This document shows, one piece after another, positions 15,434 to 23,561 of a DNA stretch of 31,052 nt (position 1 is the first letter of the stretch; every line of letters begins with the position of its first letter). Source of the DNA: a virus; the IMG/VR virus record IMGVR_UViG_3300007538_000110, positions 1-31,052 of that record; one strand, given 5' to 3'. Under the pieces are notes generated by a model. It had not been told where the DNA came from, made no database searches, and was given only the letters and a program-made list of their open reading frames with translations. A program made the translations under genes and the position numbers.

Positions 15434-15949
15434 ATGGAGTTTATAAACGGGGAGGATAGAATACTGTATTTAAAAATCAATGGCGCCTATATGCCTATTG
15501 GCTGTTTGACTGAAAACTCATTTGATGAAAGTGCCGAAATGTTAGAAACAACCACAAGGGATAACGGGGGATGGAGTACATCGAGACCTATAATTCAACA
15601 ATATAGTATTTCATTTAGTGGTATTCAGCTAAATAGTACTGTTGTAGGGGGTAATTTTACAGTAGCGTCTTATGATAAATTAAAGAAGCTAAAAAGGGAT
15701 AAAATACAGTTAGAATGGAAATTACAAGGTACTTTATATCCTGTAGTGGATTATGGATTTTGCTACATAAACAACTTATCAGAGGGTAATGTAGTTAATG
15801 AGTTTATGACTTTTACGGGGTCATTAACGGGGTACGGTAAGCCGTTAATCACATCACTAGGCACTACATTGTTAAACAATGGAGACCCTAACACAATTAT
15901 AGCGACAGACACAAGTGGAACGGAATTATTAAGAACGAGTAAATTTTAA
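15434..15949 (+). CDS. Second tail-tube-like protein
   Basis: A 171-residue protein with the fold signature of the tail tube protein at 10240: YMPIGCLTENSFDESAEMLET matches RPIACLTSNGLDTNVSVISS in kind and position. It continues with RPIIQQYSISFSGIQL and closes with EFMTFTGSLTGYGKP. Its place between the tail tip gene and the fibre genes suggests that it forms a ring at the end of the tube or an adaptor for fibres, not the main tube. The start follows the previous stop by one base. Confidence 0.7.
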   Translation: MEFINGEDRILYLKINGAYMPIGCLTENSFDESAEMLETTTRDNGGWSTSRPIIQQYSISFSGIQLNSTVVGGNFTVASYDKLKKLKRDKIQLEWKLQGTLYPVVDYGFCYINNLSEGNVVNEFMTFTGSLTGYGKPLITSLGTTLLNNGDPNTIIATDTSGTELLRTSKF

Positions 15950-15952
15950 AAA

Positions 15953-16540
15953 ATGGCAATAAATCCATTGTTAACAAATACGGTAAGTGTTGGAGAATTA
16001 CCACCAGCACAAATAATGCCATCTAGCTTAATAGCGCATGAAATAGCGGGCGAACTTAAACAAGATACGATACAAAGTTTAATAAATATACTACAAGCGA
16101 GTTCGGTTAGTTATCAATACGAAATCAAAACACTAAGACCACCAAACGCACAGTATATAACTGATAATTTTGATATGGCTATAGGTTCAAATCAAGGTTT
16201 GGGATTAGCTGGCGGGCTTTGGAATGGATGGGCTATTTGTAACGGCAACAATGGCACTGACAATTTAGATGGCTTGACTAGTATAGGTTACGGAGCTGTT
16301 TATAGTACTATAGGAGCGCAAGGAGGGGCGAAAACGCATACTTTAACACTTAACGAAATACCATCTCATAGCCATACGATTAATGAGGTGTACAATGAGA
16401 ATAATGTAGGTACTAAAGTAGGAAGCGGAGGGGGTGCGCTTGAAGCGGTAGGAACTCAAAATGTATCAAGTGTTGGGGGTGGTTTAGCCCACAATAACAT
16501 GCAACCTTACATTGTAGAATTGAAAATTATGAAATTATAA
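15953..16540 (+). CDS. Short tail fibre / tail collar-type protein
   Basis: A 195-residue protein. Residues 1-48 (TNTVSVGELP, IAHEIAGELKQDTIQSLINI) form an anchor domain shared with the next protein. The rest has tail collar features: GLWNGWAICNGNNGTDNLDG (~89-108), GAQGGAKTHTLTLNEIPSHSHT (~122-143) and the closing HNNMQPYIVELKIM. HSH and GWxxCNG patterns are typical of collar-type receptor-binding tips, in which His residues can coordinate metal in a trimer. It probably contacts the host surface together with, or as an alternative to, the large fibre. Confidence 0.8.
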   Translation: MAINPLLTNTVSVGELPPAQIMPSSLIAHEIAGELKQDTIQSLINILQASSVSYQYEIKTLRPPNAQYITDNFDMAIGSNQGLGLAGGLWNGWAICNGNNGTDNLDGLTSIGYGAVYSTIGAQGGAKTHTLTLNEIPSHSHTINEVYNENNVGTKVGSGGGALEAVGTQNVSSVGGGLAHNNMQPYIVELKIMKL

Positions 16541-16544
16541 ATAT

Positions 16545-19500
16545 ATGTCAATAGATCCAAATTTAATTAACACGGCTAGAGTAGGTGAGTTACCGATTGG
16601 TTCGGTTTCTTTAACCAATAAAATAGCGCACGAAATAAGCAACGAACTTAAACAAGCTACAGTACAAGAGCTTGCAGATGTTATAGGGGCTTATTTAGGT
16701 ACTACAAGCGGTTTAGCTTTTAATCCTATAACCGTAAGCGATGGGCAAACACTACCAAACACAACGTCTAACGAATGGGTTTTAGTGGGTAAGGGTACTT
16801 TTCCAAATGTAGGGGGTGGAGCAACAATCACCACTACAGAGGAATTGAACGCTTTAGTTAGTAATGGTTCAACTTGGAGCGTAGGGGTTGAGATACCTGT
16901 TAATGTAGAGTTAGCTGGTATTGTTCAAACAATTAGAGAAGGGTACACGCAAACCACACCAAGTGAGGATAAAGTTTTTAAGGCTTTACAGTTAAAAGCC
17001 GACTCGTTGACTTATGATAATATTACAGCTGCCTTAGGTTTTACTGCTGAGAATGCTGCTAACAAACAAAACAGTTTATCAACTGATGGAACAGGAGCAA
17101 AGTTCCCTACGGTGGATGCTGTTAAAAACAGATTTGATAATTATACTACTCAGAGGTCTACTATTTCAGAGATTAGAGTAATGGCTGGCGATTTAAGAAA
17201 CAACCTTTTTTACACAACAGATTTAGGACAAGAAGGAAATTGGTATTATGACGCAACAGATACAATGAGTGCTGATAATACGGGGACTGTTTTAGTTACT
17301 GCTGATGGGAAAAGGATTAAAAGGATTTTTGATGTTTTAACACCAGAAATGTTTGGATGTAAAGGTGATGGAATAACTGACGATGCCACTAATTTACAAA
17401 AAGCATTGAATTTAGGTTTACCTATTAATTTTAAACACGGCTCTAACTATTTGGTTTCTGCTGGTTTTACCATTACAGATAAAGACGTGATAATTAAAGG
17501 GAATAACTCAAAAATAACTACAACAAATGTATCTGATAACTATATAATAAATCACTTAGTAACTAATAATACTAAGTACAATGTTAATTCAATCACGCAG
17601 GGAGTTGTAGGAATAAATACTTACACAACTATTGTGTTTACAGGCATTATTTCAGGTATAAAAAAAGGGGATATAATGAAACTTTTTTCTTCTGACCTAG
17701 CGATAACAACCGTTGCGAATGTATATAAAGGGGAGTTTGTTTCGGTAAATAATGTTTCAAATGATGGAACAAATACAACTATTACTGTTTATGAAAAATT
17801 AGATTACACATATTTAACTGATATTAAAATAGCTAAAATAAAAAAATATACAGTTGATATAAAAGACCTTACTGTGTATTCTGGTTCAGAAACTCACGCT
17901 TTAGGATTTGCGTATTTAAAAGGCACGTATAATGCTAAGATAGACAACGCAGTGGTAAATAGGACAGACTGGCCGTTCATAACCGCAACAGGATGCTACA
18001 GACCTACAATCATTAACCCCGTTGTCAATTACGTTGGCGACTCTATTGATGGCAATAGTTCAGTAGTTAACGCAATTGGGTATGGTATTAACGACAATAA
18101 CTGTTATGGCTTACAAATAATTGGCGGGAATCTATCAAATTTAAGGCACTCTTATACTACTGGCGGCAGCGTGTCAGATTTGAGCGACTACGACCAATAC
18201 GGAGAGAGTAACGGGTCGATAATTAGCGGGGTTGTTGCTAAAAATTGCCAAACGGCTTTTGACACTCATGAGCCGGGATATAATATAACGTTTAATAATT
18301 GTCACGCTGACGCATCAAGAATTGGATTTCAAACAAGGTCGAGAAATGTAAAGATAAATAATTGCACAACTAACAATGTAACTACGGGTGTTAATATTAG
18401 AAATTTAAACGGGGTTTCCGCTTCTGAAAATAACGGTATTTACATTAATAATTTAGTTATGAGTGGAGCGTCCGACGTATCTATTCAAGCTACTAATATA
18501 GTAAGTAATGATATATCTTATATTAGGATTAATGGAGGGCATTTAATAGGTAATCTGAAATTGTACGATTCAAATACTATTATTAAAAATAGTGATATTT
18601 TTGTAAGTCAAAAAAATTCTGGTTGGGCAACTGTAAATAATTCTAGGTTAGAAGCTTACAGATTAAATATCACAGGAACAGTTGATGCTTTTGCAGGGGT
18701 TACTGCTGAAAGTACAGACCCTTGCTATATTAAAACTAAAGATTTAACGATAGATATAAGTACAAGTTCGGTAGTGTATATTACACGAGCTACAAGCGGT
18801 AGTGTTAATAAAACGGGTATTTTTGAAAACACGACTTATTTAAATGCAAGTCCTTCAATGTCAGAAGCTACAGCAACAAGACCGTATACTGGAGACGATG
18901 CGTTTTTAAAATTTAAGTTTTCGTTTAAAAAAGAGTATGCGGACGGAACGGCATATGAGGAGAAGTATAGTAATAGACTAGTAGTTAGACCAGATATTTC
19001 AAACAAGATATTGTTTGGAAATAAATATATAATGGATGATATTATTACGGTTAGGTTTAGTTTGCTAACTGCAAATTCAAGTATTGACACTATTGACATA
19101 GGTACTCATCCAGGTCAATTAATGATTCTTACAAACCCGAATAACTTTACAGTAACATTCAATAATATTACTAACATTGCTGGAGACAACAATGCGATAA
19201 TGAAGGCTCAATCTACTATGATACTTGTTTACGATGGTACAGGTAATACTTGGACTTCTTTGAACAATTCATTCGATAGATTAAGAGACAAGCCCACAAC
19301 AATAACAGGCTATGGTATTACTGACGCATTTATTAATAAAGGAGCTATCTCAGATAACACTAACTTAAATACTGTAACTTCTTTAGGTAATTATTTTAGG
19401 GGTTCTAATACAGGAAACACGACATCATTAAATTACCCCTCTACTTTAAAAGGACACTTATTAGTGTATCCATTTACAAGTAGTGAATTGATACAGATAT

Positions 19501-19736
19501 ACGTTGATTCAAACGGCACGATGTTTAATCGAATAAATAATTCTTCAACTTGGGGTGTTTGGTATCAAAATAGCGGGTTAAAAGCTTATACTATAAGTGG
19601 CTTGCCTACTGGGAAAGCTGGAGATACAGCGTACGTTGTGGACGCATTATCTCCAACTTATTTAGGCACATTAACACCTGGAGGGGCTGTAAAATGCCCT
19701 GTATTTTTTAACGGGACAGCTTGGGTATCACATTAA
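16545..19736 (+). CDS. Large tail fibre / tailspike with beta-helix domain
   Basis: A 1063-residue protein, the largest of the window. Residues 1-48 repeat the anchor domain of the preceding gene (INTARVGELP, IAHEISNELKQATVQEL). A linker with TPSEDKVFKALQLKADS and NKQNSLSTDGTGAKFPTVDA follows. From about residue 265 (TPEMFGCKGDGITDDATNLQKAL) begins a right-handed beta-helix of the pectate-lyase type, the hallmark of tailspikes and capsule depolymerases, with Asn-rich rungs to about 700. The C-terminus (from ~930, YGITDAFINKG, SSTWGVWYQNS, GDTAYVVDAL) is a fibre tip. It probably binds, and perhaps cleaves, host surface polysaccharide. Catalytic residues cannot be assigned. Confidence 0.85.
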   Translation: MSIDPNLINTARVGELPIGSVSLTNKIAHEISNELKQATVQELADVIGAYLGTTSGLAFNPITVSDGQTLPNTTSNEWVLVGKGTFPNVGGGATITTTEELNALVSNGSTWSVGVEIPVNVELAGIVQTIREGYTQTTPSEDKVFKALQLKADSLTYDNITAALGFTAENAANKQNSLSTDGTGAKFPTVDAVKNRFDNYTTQRSTISEIRVMAGDLRNNLFYTTDLGQEGNWYYDATDTMSADNTGTVLVTADGKRIKRIFDVLTPEMFGCKGDGITDDATNLQKALNLGLPINFKHGSNYLVSAGFTITDKDVIIKGNNSKITTTNVSDNYIINHLVTNNTKYNVNSITQGVVGINTYTTIVFTGIISGIKKGDIMKLFSSDLAITTVANVYKGEFVSVNNVSNDGTNTTITVYEKLDYTYLTDIKIAKIKKYTVDIKDLTVYSGSETHALGFAYLKGTYNAKIDNAVVNRTDWPFITATGCYRPTIINPVVNYVGDSIDGNSSVVNAIGYGINDNNCYGLQIIGGNLSNLRHSYTTGGSVSDLSDYDQYGESNGSIISGVVAKNCQTAFDTHEPGYNITFNNCHADASRIGFQTRSRNVKINNCTTNNVTTGVNIRNLNGVSASENNGIYINNLVMSGASDVSIQATNIVSNDISYIRINGGHLIGNLKLYDSNTIIKNSDIFVSQKNSGWATVNNSRLEAYRLNITGTVDAFAGVTAESTDPCYIKTKDLTIDISTSSVVYITRATSGSVNKTGIFENTTYLNASPSMSEATATRPYTGDDAFLKFKFSFKKEYADGTAYEEKYSNRLVVRPDISNKILFGNKYIMDDIITVRFSLLTANSSIDTIDIGTHPGQLMILTNPNNFTVTFNNITNIAGDNNAIMKAQSTMILVYDGTGNTWTSLNNSFDRLRDKPTTITGYGITDAFINKGAISDNTNLNTVTSLGNYFRGSNTGNTTSLNYPSTLKGHLLVYPFTSSELIQIYVDSNGTMFNRINNSSTWGVWYQNSGLKAYTISGLPTGKAGDTAYVVDALSPTYLGTLTPGGAVKCPVFFNGTAWVSH

Positions 19737-19746
19737 TTAAAATAGA

Positions 19747-19812
19747 ATGAACATAATATTAGAAAATATAGCTTTATTCACCTCCTTATTAGGGGGTGGT
19801 GGGGTTAATTAA
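19747..19812 (+). CDS. Possible 21-aa hydrophobic peptide upstream of the holin gene
   Basis: A short frame (MNIILENIALFTSLLGGGGV and one Asn) in the gap between the fibre and holin genes. It resembles the N-terminal membrane segment of the small TM plus coiled-coil proteins that accompany phage lysis genes (compare 20016-20360), so it may be a cut remnant of such a gene. Within it, CACCTCC (19779-19785) can pair with GGGGGTG (19792-19798). Weak evidence. Confidence 0.25.
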   Translation: MNIILENIALFTSLLGGGGVN

Positions 19813-19821
19813 AATTTGCAA

Positions 19822-20016
19822 ATGAAAAACATCTATAAATCTTGGAAAACCACCCTATTAGGCATTGTCTTAATAGGTTGTGGTTTAGGTTATGTGTTTG
19901 TAAATGCATCGCCTGACTATATATTAATGAGTATTTTAATAGGGGTTGGAATTGGGTTAGTTTTTTCTCCTGATAGTGTAATTGATTTGTTGAATAAAAA
20001 GAGTAAGGAAGTGTAA
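19822..20016 (+). CDS. Holin-like small membrane protein
   Basis: A 64-residue protein with two hydrophobic segments (about residues 9-28, TTLLGIVLIGCGLGYVFVNA, and 33-49, YILMSILIGVGIGLVFS) separated by a short loop, and a charged C-terminus (LNKKSKEV). Two membrane spans, small size and a place two genes before the endolysin are holin features: it would open the inner membrane so that the lysozyme reaches the cell wall. I chose ATG 19822 over a TTG six bases upstream. The stop overlaps the next ATG (TAATG). Confidence 0.65.
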   Translation: MKNIYKSWKTTLLGIVLIGCGLGYVFVNASPDYILMSILIGVGIGLVFSPDSVIDLLNKKSKEV

Positions 20017-20360
20017 TGGTTGAATATTGGAAAGATGGTCTGTATCTAGTAGGTATCTTAGTAGCTTACTCAACAGGGAATAAATCAAAAAAAATAGCAA
20101 ATAAAGGGGGTGAACTTGACAATCTATTAAAGTTTCAAACCATGTACGACAAGTTCACGCAAGATGCCGAGAAAAAATACGACGAATTAAACAACCGTAT
20201 CGAGTGTCTAAGTGTCGACGTGTCGAATTTAGAGTTAAGAAATGCTATTATAGTTGAGGAATCCCAAAACTGGAAAGAGAAATTTAGCCAATTACAGAAA
20301 TTATACGATAAATTAAAAGCAGAATTTGAAGCCTACAAAAAAAAACATATAGTAAAATGA
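20016..20360 (+). CDS. Membrane-anchored coiled-coil protein of the lysis cluster
   Basis: A 114-residue protein with one N-terminal hydrophobic segment (LYLVGILVAYS, residues 9-19) and a long charged coiled coil from about residue 35 to the end (ELDNLLKFQTMYDKFTQDAE; WKEKFSQLQKLYDKLKAEFE). The topology suggests a periplasmic or cytoplasmic coiled coil anchored to the inner membrane. Similar proteins accompany holin and endolysin genes in phages; it may be a holin partner or an inner-membrane spanin. It overlaps the genes on both sides by 1-4 nt. Confidence 0.6.
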   Translation: MVEYWKDGLYLVGILVAYSTGNKSKKIANKGGELDNLLKFQTMYDKFTQDAEKKYDELNNRIECLSVDVSNLELRNAIIVEESQNWKEKFSQLQKLYDKLKAEFEAYKKKHIVK

Positions 20361-20806
20361 GACTAGACGAAAACGGATATAAATTAATTACTCAATTCGA
20401 AGGATTAAGTTTAAAGCCTTACTTAGATAGTATTAAAGTACCCACTATAGGTTATGGTAATACCTTTTATTTGAACGGTAAAAAGGTAACCATGTTAGAT
20501 AAGCCAATTACTAAAGAAGAAGCCTTAGAGATGTTTAAAGTTATTGCGGACGGTTTCGCTAGGCAGGTAGAAAAGAAACTAACCAAGCCTGTAAAACAAA
20601 ATCAATTCAATGCGTTGGTTTCGTTGGCTTATAATATTGGAGTAGGTAATTTTTACAAGTCCACATTGTTGAGGTACGTTAATCTTAACCCAAACGATGG
20701 TAATATTGCGAAAGAGTTTTTAAGATGGAATAAGGCTGGCGGTCAAGTATTAAACGGTCTTACAAATAGAAGAATCAAAGAATCAGCACTTTATTTTAAA
20801 AAATAA
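20357..20806 (+). CDS. Endolysin, T4-type lysozyme (GH24)
   Basis: A 149-residue muramidase that cleaves peptidoglycan during lysis. The catalytic triad of the family is in place: Glu15 in QFEGLSLKPY, Asp24 in YLDSIKVP, and Thr30 in PTIGYGNTF. The later conserved segment QNQFNALVSLAYNIGVGNF (about residues 76-94) and the end (RWNKAGGQVLNGLTNRRIKE) also match. There is no signal peptide, so it depends on a holin. Full family length. Confidence 0.95.
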   Translation: MRLDENGYKLITQFEGLSLKPYLDSIKVPTIGYGNTFYLNGKKVTMLDKPITKEEALEMFKVIADGFARQVEKKLTKPVKQNQFNALVSLAYNIGVGNFYKSTLLRYVNLNPNDGNIAKEFLRWNKAGGQVLNGLTNRRIKESALYFKK

Positions 20807-20815
20807 TTAAAATGT

Positions 20816-20847
20816 AGTATATTATATTACATTTTTTGTTATATTTG
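20816..20847 (+). promoter_or_regulatory. Phage-family promoter P4 (spanin/phosphoesterase operon)
   Basis: AGTATATTATATTAC (20816-20830), 9 nt, TATATTTG (20840-20847), 10 nt after the endolysin stop. The next ATG is 24 nt downstream of the box. Confidence 0.7.
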
Positions 20848-20871
20848 GAAAACTTTAAAACCTAAAACACT

Positions 20872-21114
20872 ATGTATGACAATCTAAATTTCGCAAAAAA
20901 GTATCTTGAAATGGAAAGCCCTGAGAATATCAGGAGGGAATTAACAACAGATTTTGAATTTAAGAAGTGGTTAAACACTTTCGGGAAAGATGATTTAGTC
21001 ATGCAGTTGACAAAGTTTGAAGATGCAGAAATGTATGAAGATTGCACTATAATTAATAAGATACTACAAAATAAAATCAACACAATTACGGTCAATCACT
21101 TCGACGAACTATGA
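20872..21114 (+). CDS. Hypothetical protein
   Basis: An 80-residue acidic, helical protein (YDNLNFAKKYLEMESPENIR; ELTTDFEFKKWLNTFGKDDL). No signal peptide, membrane span or recognised motif. It is the first gene after promoter P4 and its end overlaps the lipoprotein gene that follows by 4 nt, so the two are likely co-translated. Confidence 0.6.
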   Translation: MYDNLNFAKKYLEMESPENIRRELTTDFEFKKWLNTFGKDDLVMQLTKFEDAEMYEDCTIINKILQNKINTITVNHFDEL

Positions 21115-21575
21115 AAAAAGCCTTTATAATCGCATTAATAATATCTCTTTTAATGCTAACATTCTTAAATGGATGTAGTCGTAAAGTCGTTAACAATAAA
21201 TCAGTTGAAAAAGTAGAGACCGAAACGACACAAAAGGCGGTTATTACCGAAACTATCCAAGATAAAAGCAATACTAATATAGTAGTTGATTCGGAAGGTT
21301 TTTCAGCAGAACCTATAATTGATTCTATACCTATGATTGTTAACGGCAAAAGCTATTTTAACGCCCGTATTAAGACAGTTAAAAGCAAAGCGAACACTAA
21401 TACTTTAAAAGATATTACAACGGCTAAAAACGCAGTAATTGAAGCGAAGGTAAAAGAGAATATTACTAAAGAAACCAAATTAAAAGAAACCAAGAAAGAG
21501 GACTATTCGATACTATACTTAATGGGTATCGCATTAGTCTTAATCGCTGGGTATTTATATTTCGAATTCAAGTAA
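21111..21575 (+). CDS. Candidate unimolecular spanin (lipoprotein with C-terminal membrane segment)
   Basis: A 154-residue protein with a lipoprotein signal at the start (hydrophobic residues 4-18, lipobox LNGC with Cys22), a polar Lys/Thr-rich middle (VETETTQKAVITETIQDKSN and further) and a hydrophobic segment near the C-terminus (ILYLMGIALVLIAGYLYFEF, about 134-153). Outer-membrane lipid anchor plus inner-membrane C-terminal span is the defining layout of a u-spanin such as T1 gp11, which disrupts the outer membrane in the last step of lysis. The location soon after the endolysin fits. No sequence family is recognised; the call rests on topology. Confidence 0.7.
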   Translation: MKKAFIIALIISLLMLTFLNGCSRKVVNNKSVEKVETETTQKAVITETIQDKSNTNIVVDSEGFSAEPIIDSIPMIVNGKSYFNARIKTVKSKANTNTLKDITTAKNAVIEAKVKENITKETKLKETKKEDYSILYLMGIALVLIAGYLYFEFK

Positions 21576-21592
21576 ACCAAACTAAACCAACT

Positions 21593-22462
21593 ATGAGTAA
21601 ATGGAAAGATTATGAAGACGAAATTATCAATCTATTAGAAGAACTGAACAATACACAAATAGCTACCGAGATACTGGTTAACGGAACGTATAAAGAAATA
21701 GAATCGTTTAGAAGGCATATTGCAAAGGTTAGAGACGTGAAACCCGCAGATAGGAATATAATTAAAAGAAAGCTAAAGAAAACGCATATTGAGCCATACA
21801 AAAATGGAAACCCCGATAATATTTTAGTTATTGGAGATTTACACGCCCCTTTTACTTTACCTAAATATTTAGCCTTTTGCCGTGAACAACAAGAAATATA
21901 TAATTGCGGTACGGTAGTTTTTATTGGAGACATAATTGATAATCATTATTCAAGTTATCACGAGACAGACCCAGACGGTTACTCAGCAGGGCAGGAGTTA
22001 GACAGAGCAATAGAAATGGTTTCTGATTGGTATTACACGTTCCCTAAAGCAACTGTTATAATAGGGAATCACGATAGACTTGTTTATAGGAAAGCGTTCA
22101 GTTCTGGAGTTTCTAAGCGTTGGATAAGAGAATATAAGGACGTTTTAAACACTAAAGGCTGGGACTTTGTGGAAAACATAGAGTTGTTTGATATCAACTT
22201 TAATCATGGAGAAGGAGGTACTGCTAAAAACAGAATGAAAACAGAACTACAATCACAAGTACAAGGACATTTACATTCTCAGCTTTATGTAGAGTATGCA
22301 GTAGGTGCTAATTTTATAGTATTTGGAATGCAAGTTTCTTGCGGAGTAGATATTAAGAGTTATGCAATGGCGTACGGTAAGAACTATAGAAAAAGCGCAA
22401 TAGGATGCGGTGTAGTGCTTAACAAAGGAACGCTACCAATAGCGATTCCTATGAAAATGTAA
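21593..22462 (+). CDS. Calcineurin-like metallophosphoesterase
   Basis: A 289-residue enzyme. The N-terminal ~60 residues (DYEDEIINLLEELNNTQIAT, GTYKEIESFRRHIAKVRD) look like a helix-turn-helix. The phosphoesterase domain has all metal-binding blocks: GDLHAP (~82-87), FIGDIIDNHYSSYH (~111-124), IGNHDR (~157-162), FNHGEGG (~204-210) and QGHLHSQ (~226-232). It should hydrolyse a phosphate ester with two metal ions; the substrate (protein, nucleotide or DNA end) is unknown. Proteins of this form occur in many phages. It is the last gene before a terminator. Confidence 0.85.
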   Translation: MSKWKDYEDEIINLLEELNNTQIATEILVNGTYKEIESFRRHIAKVRDVKPADRNIIKRKLKKTHIEPYKNGNPDNILVIGDLHAPFTLPKYLAFCREQQEIYNCGTVVFIGDIIDNHYSSYHETDPDGYSAGQELDRAIEMVSDWYYTFPKATVIIGNHDRLVYRKAFSSGVSKRWIREYKDVLNTKGWDFVENIELFDINFNHGEGGTAKNRMKTELQSQVQGHLHSQLYVEYAVGANFIVFGMQVSCGVDIKSYAMAYGKNYRKSAIGCGVVLNKGTLPIAIPMKM

Positions 22463-22519
22463 AAGATTAGTTTTTCATAATTTTGGTTTTTTAAAACGGG
22501 ATCTGGTTAATCCCTATCT

Positions 22520-22547
22520 AAACCCTCATTAACTTGGGGGTTTTTTT
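22520..22547 (+). terminator. Rho-independent terminator closing the late region
   Basis: AAACCCTC (22520-22527) pairs with GGGGGTTT (22536-22543), one mismatch or G-T, loop ATTAACTT, followed by T to 22547. The rest of the gap 22463-22706 contains no gene and one promoter. Confidence 0.85.
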
Positions 22548-22620
22548 ATGCTCTAATGTCAACAAAACCGCTTCAAATGTTAAAATTTACCAAAAAAGAC
22601 AACATTTTCTTTGAAAAAGA

Positions 22621-22650
22621 TTGCGTAATCAAAAGTAAGTCTTATATTTG
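22621..22650 (+). promoter_or_regulatory. Bacteroidetes housekeeping-type promoter for the early operon
   Basis: TTG (22621-22623), 19 nt, TATATTTG (22643-22650). This fits the ordinary Bacteroidetes sigma consensus spacing, and the 15-nt phage element seen at the seven other promoters is absent. It is therefore likely to be read by the host polymerase alone immediately after infection. Confidence 0.65.
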
Positions 22651-22706
22651 TACTCAGATAACAACTAAAAAATATAAATTATGTACAAACGTAAAAATGA
22701 CTTATA

Positions 22707-22865
22707 ATGAAAAAAGAAAATAGGGGAGGGTATAGATTGAAATCTGGTGCGAAATTAAAATATAACGAGCCTACGAAAACAATCTCTACAAGAGTACCAG
22801 AGAGCAAAGCACAAGAAGTAAAAGTAATGATAAAAGAGTATTTACAAAAATTTAAACGAAAATAA
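22707..22865 (+). CDS. Small ribbon-helix-helix-like protein
   Basis: A 52-residue basic protein, first gene of the early operon. After a basic N-terminus (KKENRGGYRLKSGAK) it has TKTISTRVPESKAQEVKVMI, a beta-strand followed by helices as in short RHH proteins with a TxRVPxxxxxEVK pattern. It may bind DNA as a dimer and act as an early regulator. A competing ATG at 22681 leads only to eight codons. The stop is followed by the recurrent TAATTATG junction. Confidence 0.55.
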   Translation: MKKENRGGYRLKSGAKLKYNEPTKTISTRVPESKAQEVKVMIKEYLQKFKRK

Positions 22866-22867
22866 TT

Positions 22868-23068
22868 ATGGAAGCAACACACAGCATTAAATACGGAGGT
22901 TTAGAATTAGAAGTGTCAGGAGAGTTTGAAAAAGCAGAACCAGAAGTAGGATATAAAGGTGGATGGTCTTATTGGACTATTCAATCAAACGGAGTTGATA
23001 TCTCTTGGATGTTGAAAGACGACGTTATAAACCAAATCAATCAAATAGTAATCGAAGAAAATTATTAA
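22868..23068 (+). CDS. Hypothetical early protein (66 aa)
   Basis: A 66-residue acidic, probably beta-rich protein: SIKYGGLELEVSGEFEKAEP, then GYKGGWSYWTIQSNGVDISW and a helical end. Short proteins of this kind are common in early regions of phages, without known function. It begins 2 nt after the preceding stop (TAATTATG) and ends with the same junction. Confidence 0.6.
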   Translation: MEATHSIKYGGLELEVSGEFEKAEPEVGYKGGWSYWTIQSNGVDISWMLKDDVINQINQIVIEENY

Positions 23069-23070
23069 TT

Positions 23071-23193
23071 ATGAACAAAAGAAAAAACAACCCTGAGAGC
23101 ATTTTCGAGATGGAAGCTAGATTAAAAATTGAAGCTAAAAAACTATCCAAAGAGCATATAGATATTAAACCAATTAAATACTTATTAAAATGA
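23071..23193 (+). CDS. Hypothetical early protein (40 aa)
   Basis: A 40-residue basic helical protein (NPESIFEMEARLKIEAKKLS). I prefer ATG 23071 to an upstream in-frame ATG at 23005, because 23071 sits in the TAATTATG junction used by its neighbours and the upstream extension would be read from inside the previous gene. No family recognised. The stop overlaps the next ATG (AAAATGA). Confidence 0.45.
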   Translation: MNKRKNNPESIFEMEARLKIEAKKLSKEHIDIKPIKYLLK

Positions 23194-23366
23194 AATCAGG
23201 ATATACAGTAAGCAGCGGAATATTAAAAGGAGATAATTTTATAGAGGTTGTCAATTACCAAGATTCAAATGCAGTCTATAATCTAGGATGGATTTACGGA
23301 GATAATATCACAAGATTTAGAGACAAAAATACTATTGGAATGTGGAAAGTTAAACAACAAAAATAA
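23190..23366 (+). CDS. Hypothetical early protein (58 aa)
   Basis: A 58-residue frame overlapping the preceding stop by 4 nt and followed by the TAATTATG junction. The pattern (YTVSSGILKGDNFIEVVNYQ, YNLGWIYGDNITRFRDKN, then IGMWKV) suggests a small all-beta protein. Unrecognised. Confidence 0.5.
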   Translation: MKSGYTVSSGILKGDNFIEVVNYQDSNAVYNLGWIYGDNITRFRDKNTIGMWKVKQQK

Positions 23367-23368
23367 TT

Positions 23369-23560
23369 ATGAAATCAACACTTAATAAATTCATGCAAGA
23401 TGTCACGTTCAATTGCTTAATACACAATCTAGGAATTGAACCCGCACCAAAGGAAACCCAAGCAGATAAATTCAATGAATGGATGCGAAAGATGGGAAAT
23501 ATACATTACCACGATCACGATGCAATGATTAGAGCGTACGAAAAAGTAAATAATCAATAA
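23369..23560 (+). CDS. Hypothetical early protein (63 aa)
   Basis: A 63-residue helical protein with a His-rich stretch (GNIHYHDHDAMI, about residues 43-54) that could bind metal. It starts with STLNKFMQDVTFNCLIHNLG. No known family. The gene begins in the TAATTATG context. Confidence 0.5.
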   Translation: MKSTLNKFMQDVTFNCLIHNLGIEPAPKETQADKFNEWMRKMGNIHYHDHDAMIRAYEKVNNQ

Positions 23561-23561
23561 G

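Noticed and set aside
19816-20016. TTG start for the holin-like gene
   Set aside because: An ATG two codons downstream in a normal A-rich context is more likely; other confident starts here are nearly all ATG.
23005-23193. Longer version of the 40-residue early gene starting at 23005
   Set aside because: That start lies within the preceding gene in another frame and lacks the TAATTATG start context found at 23071.
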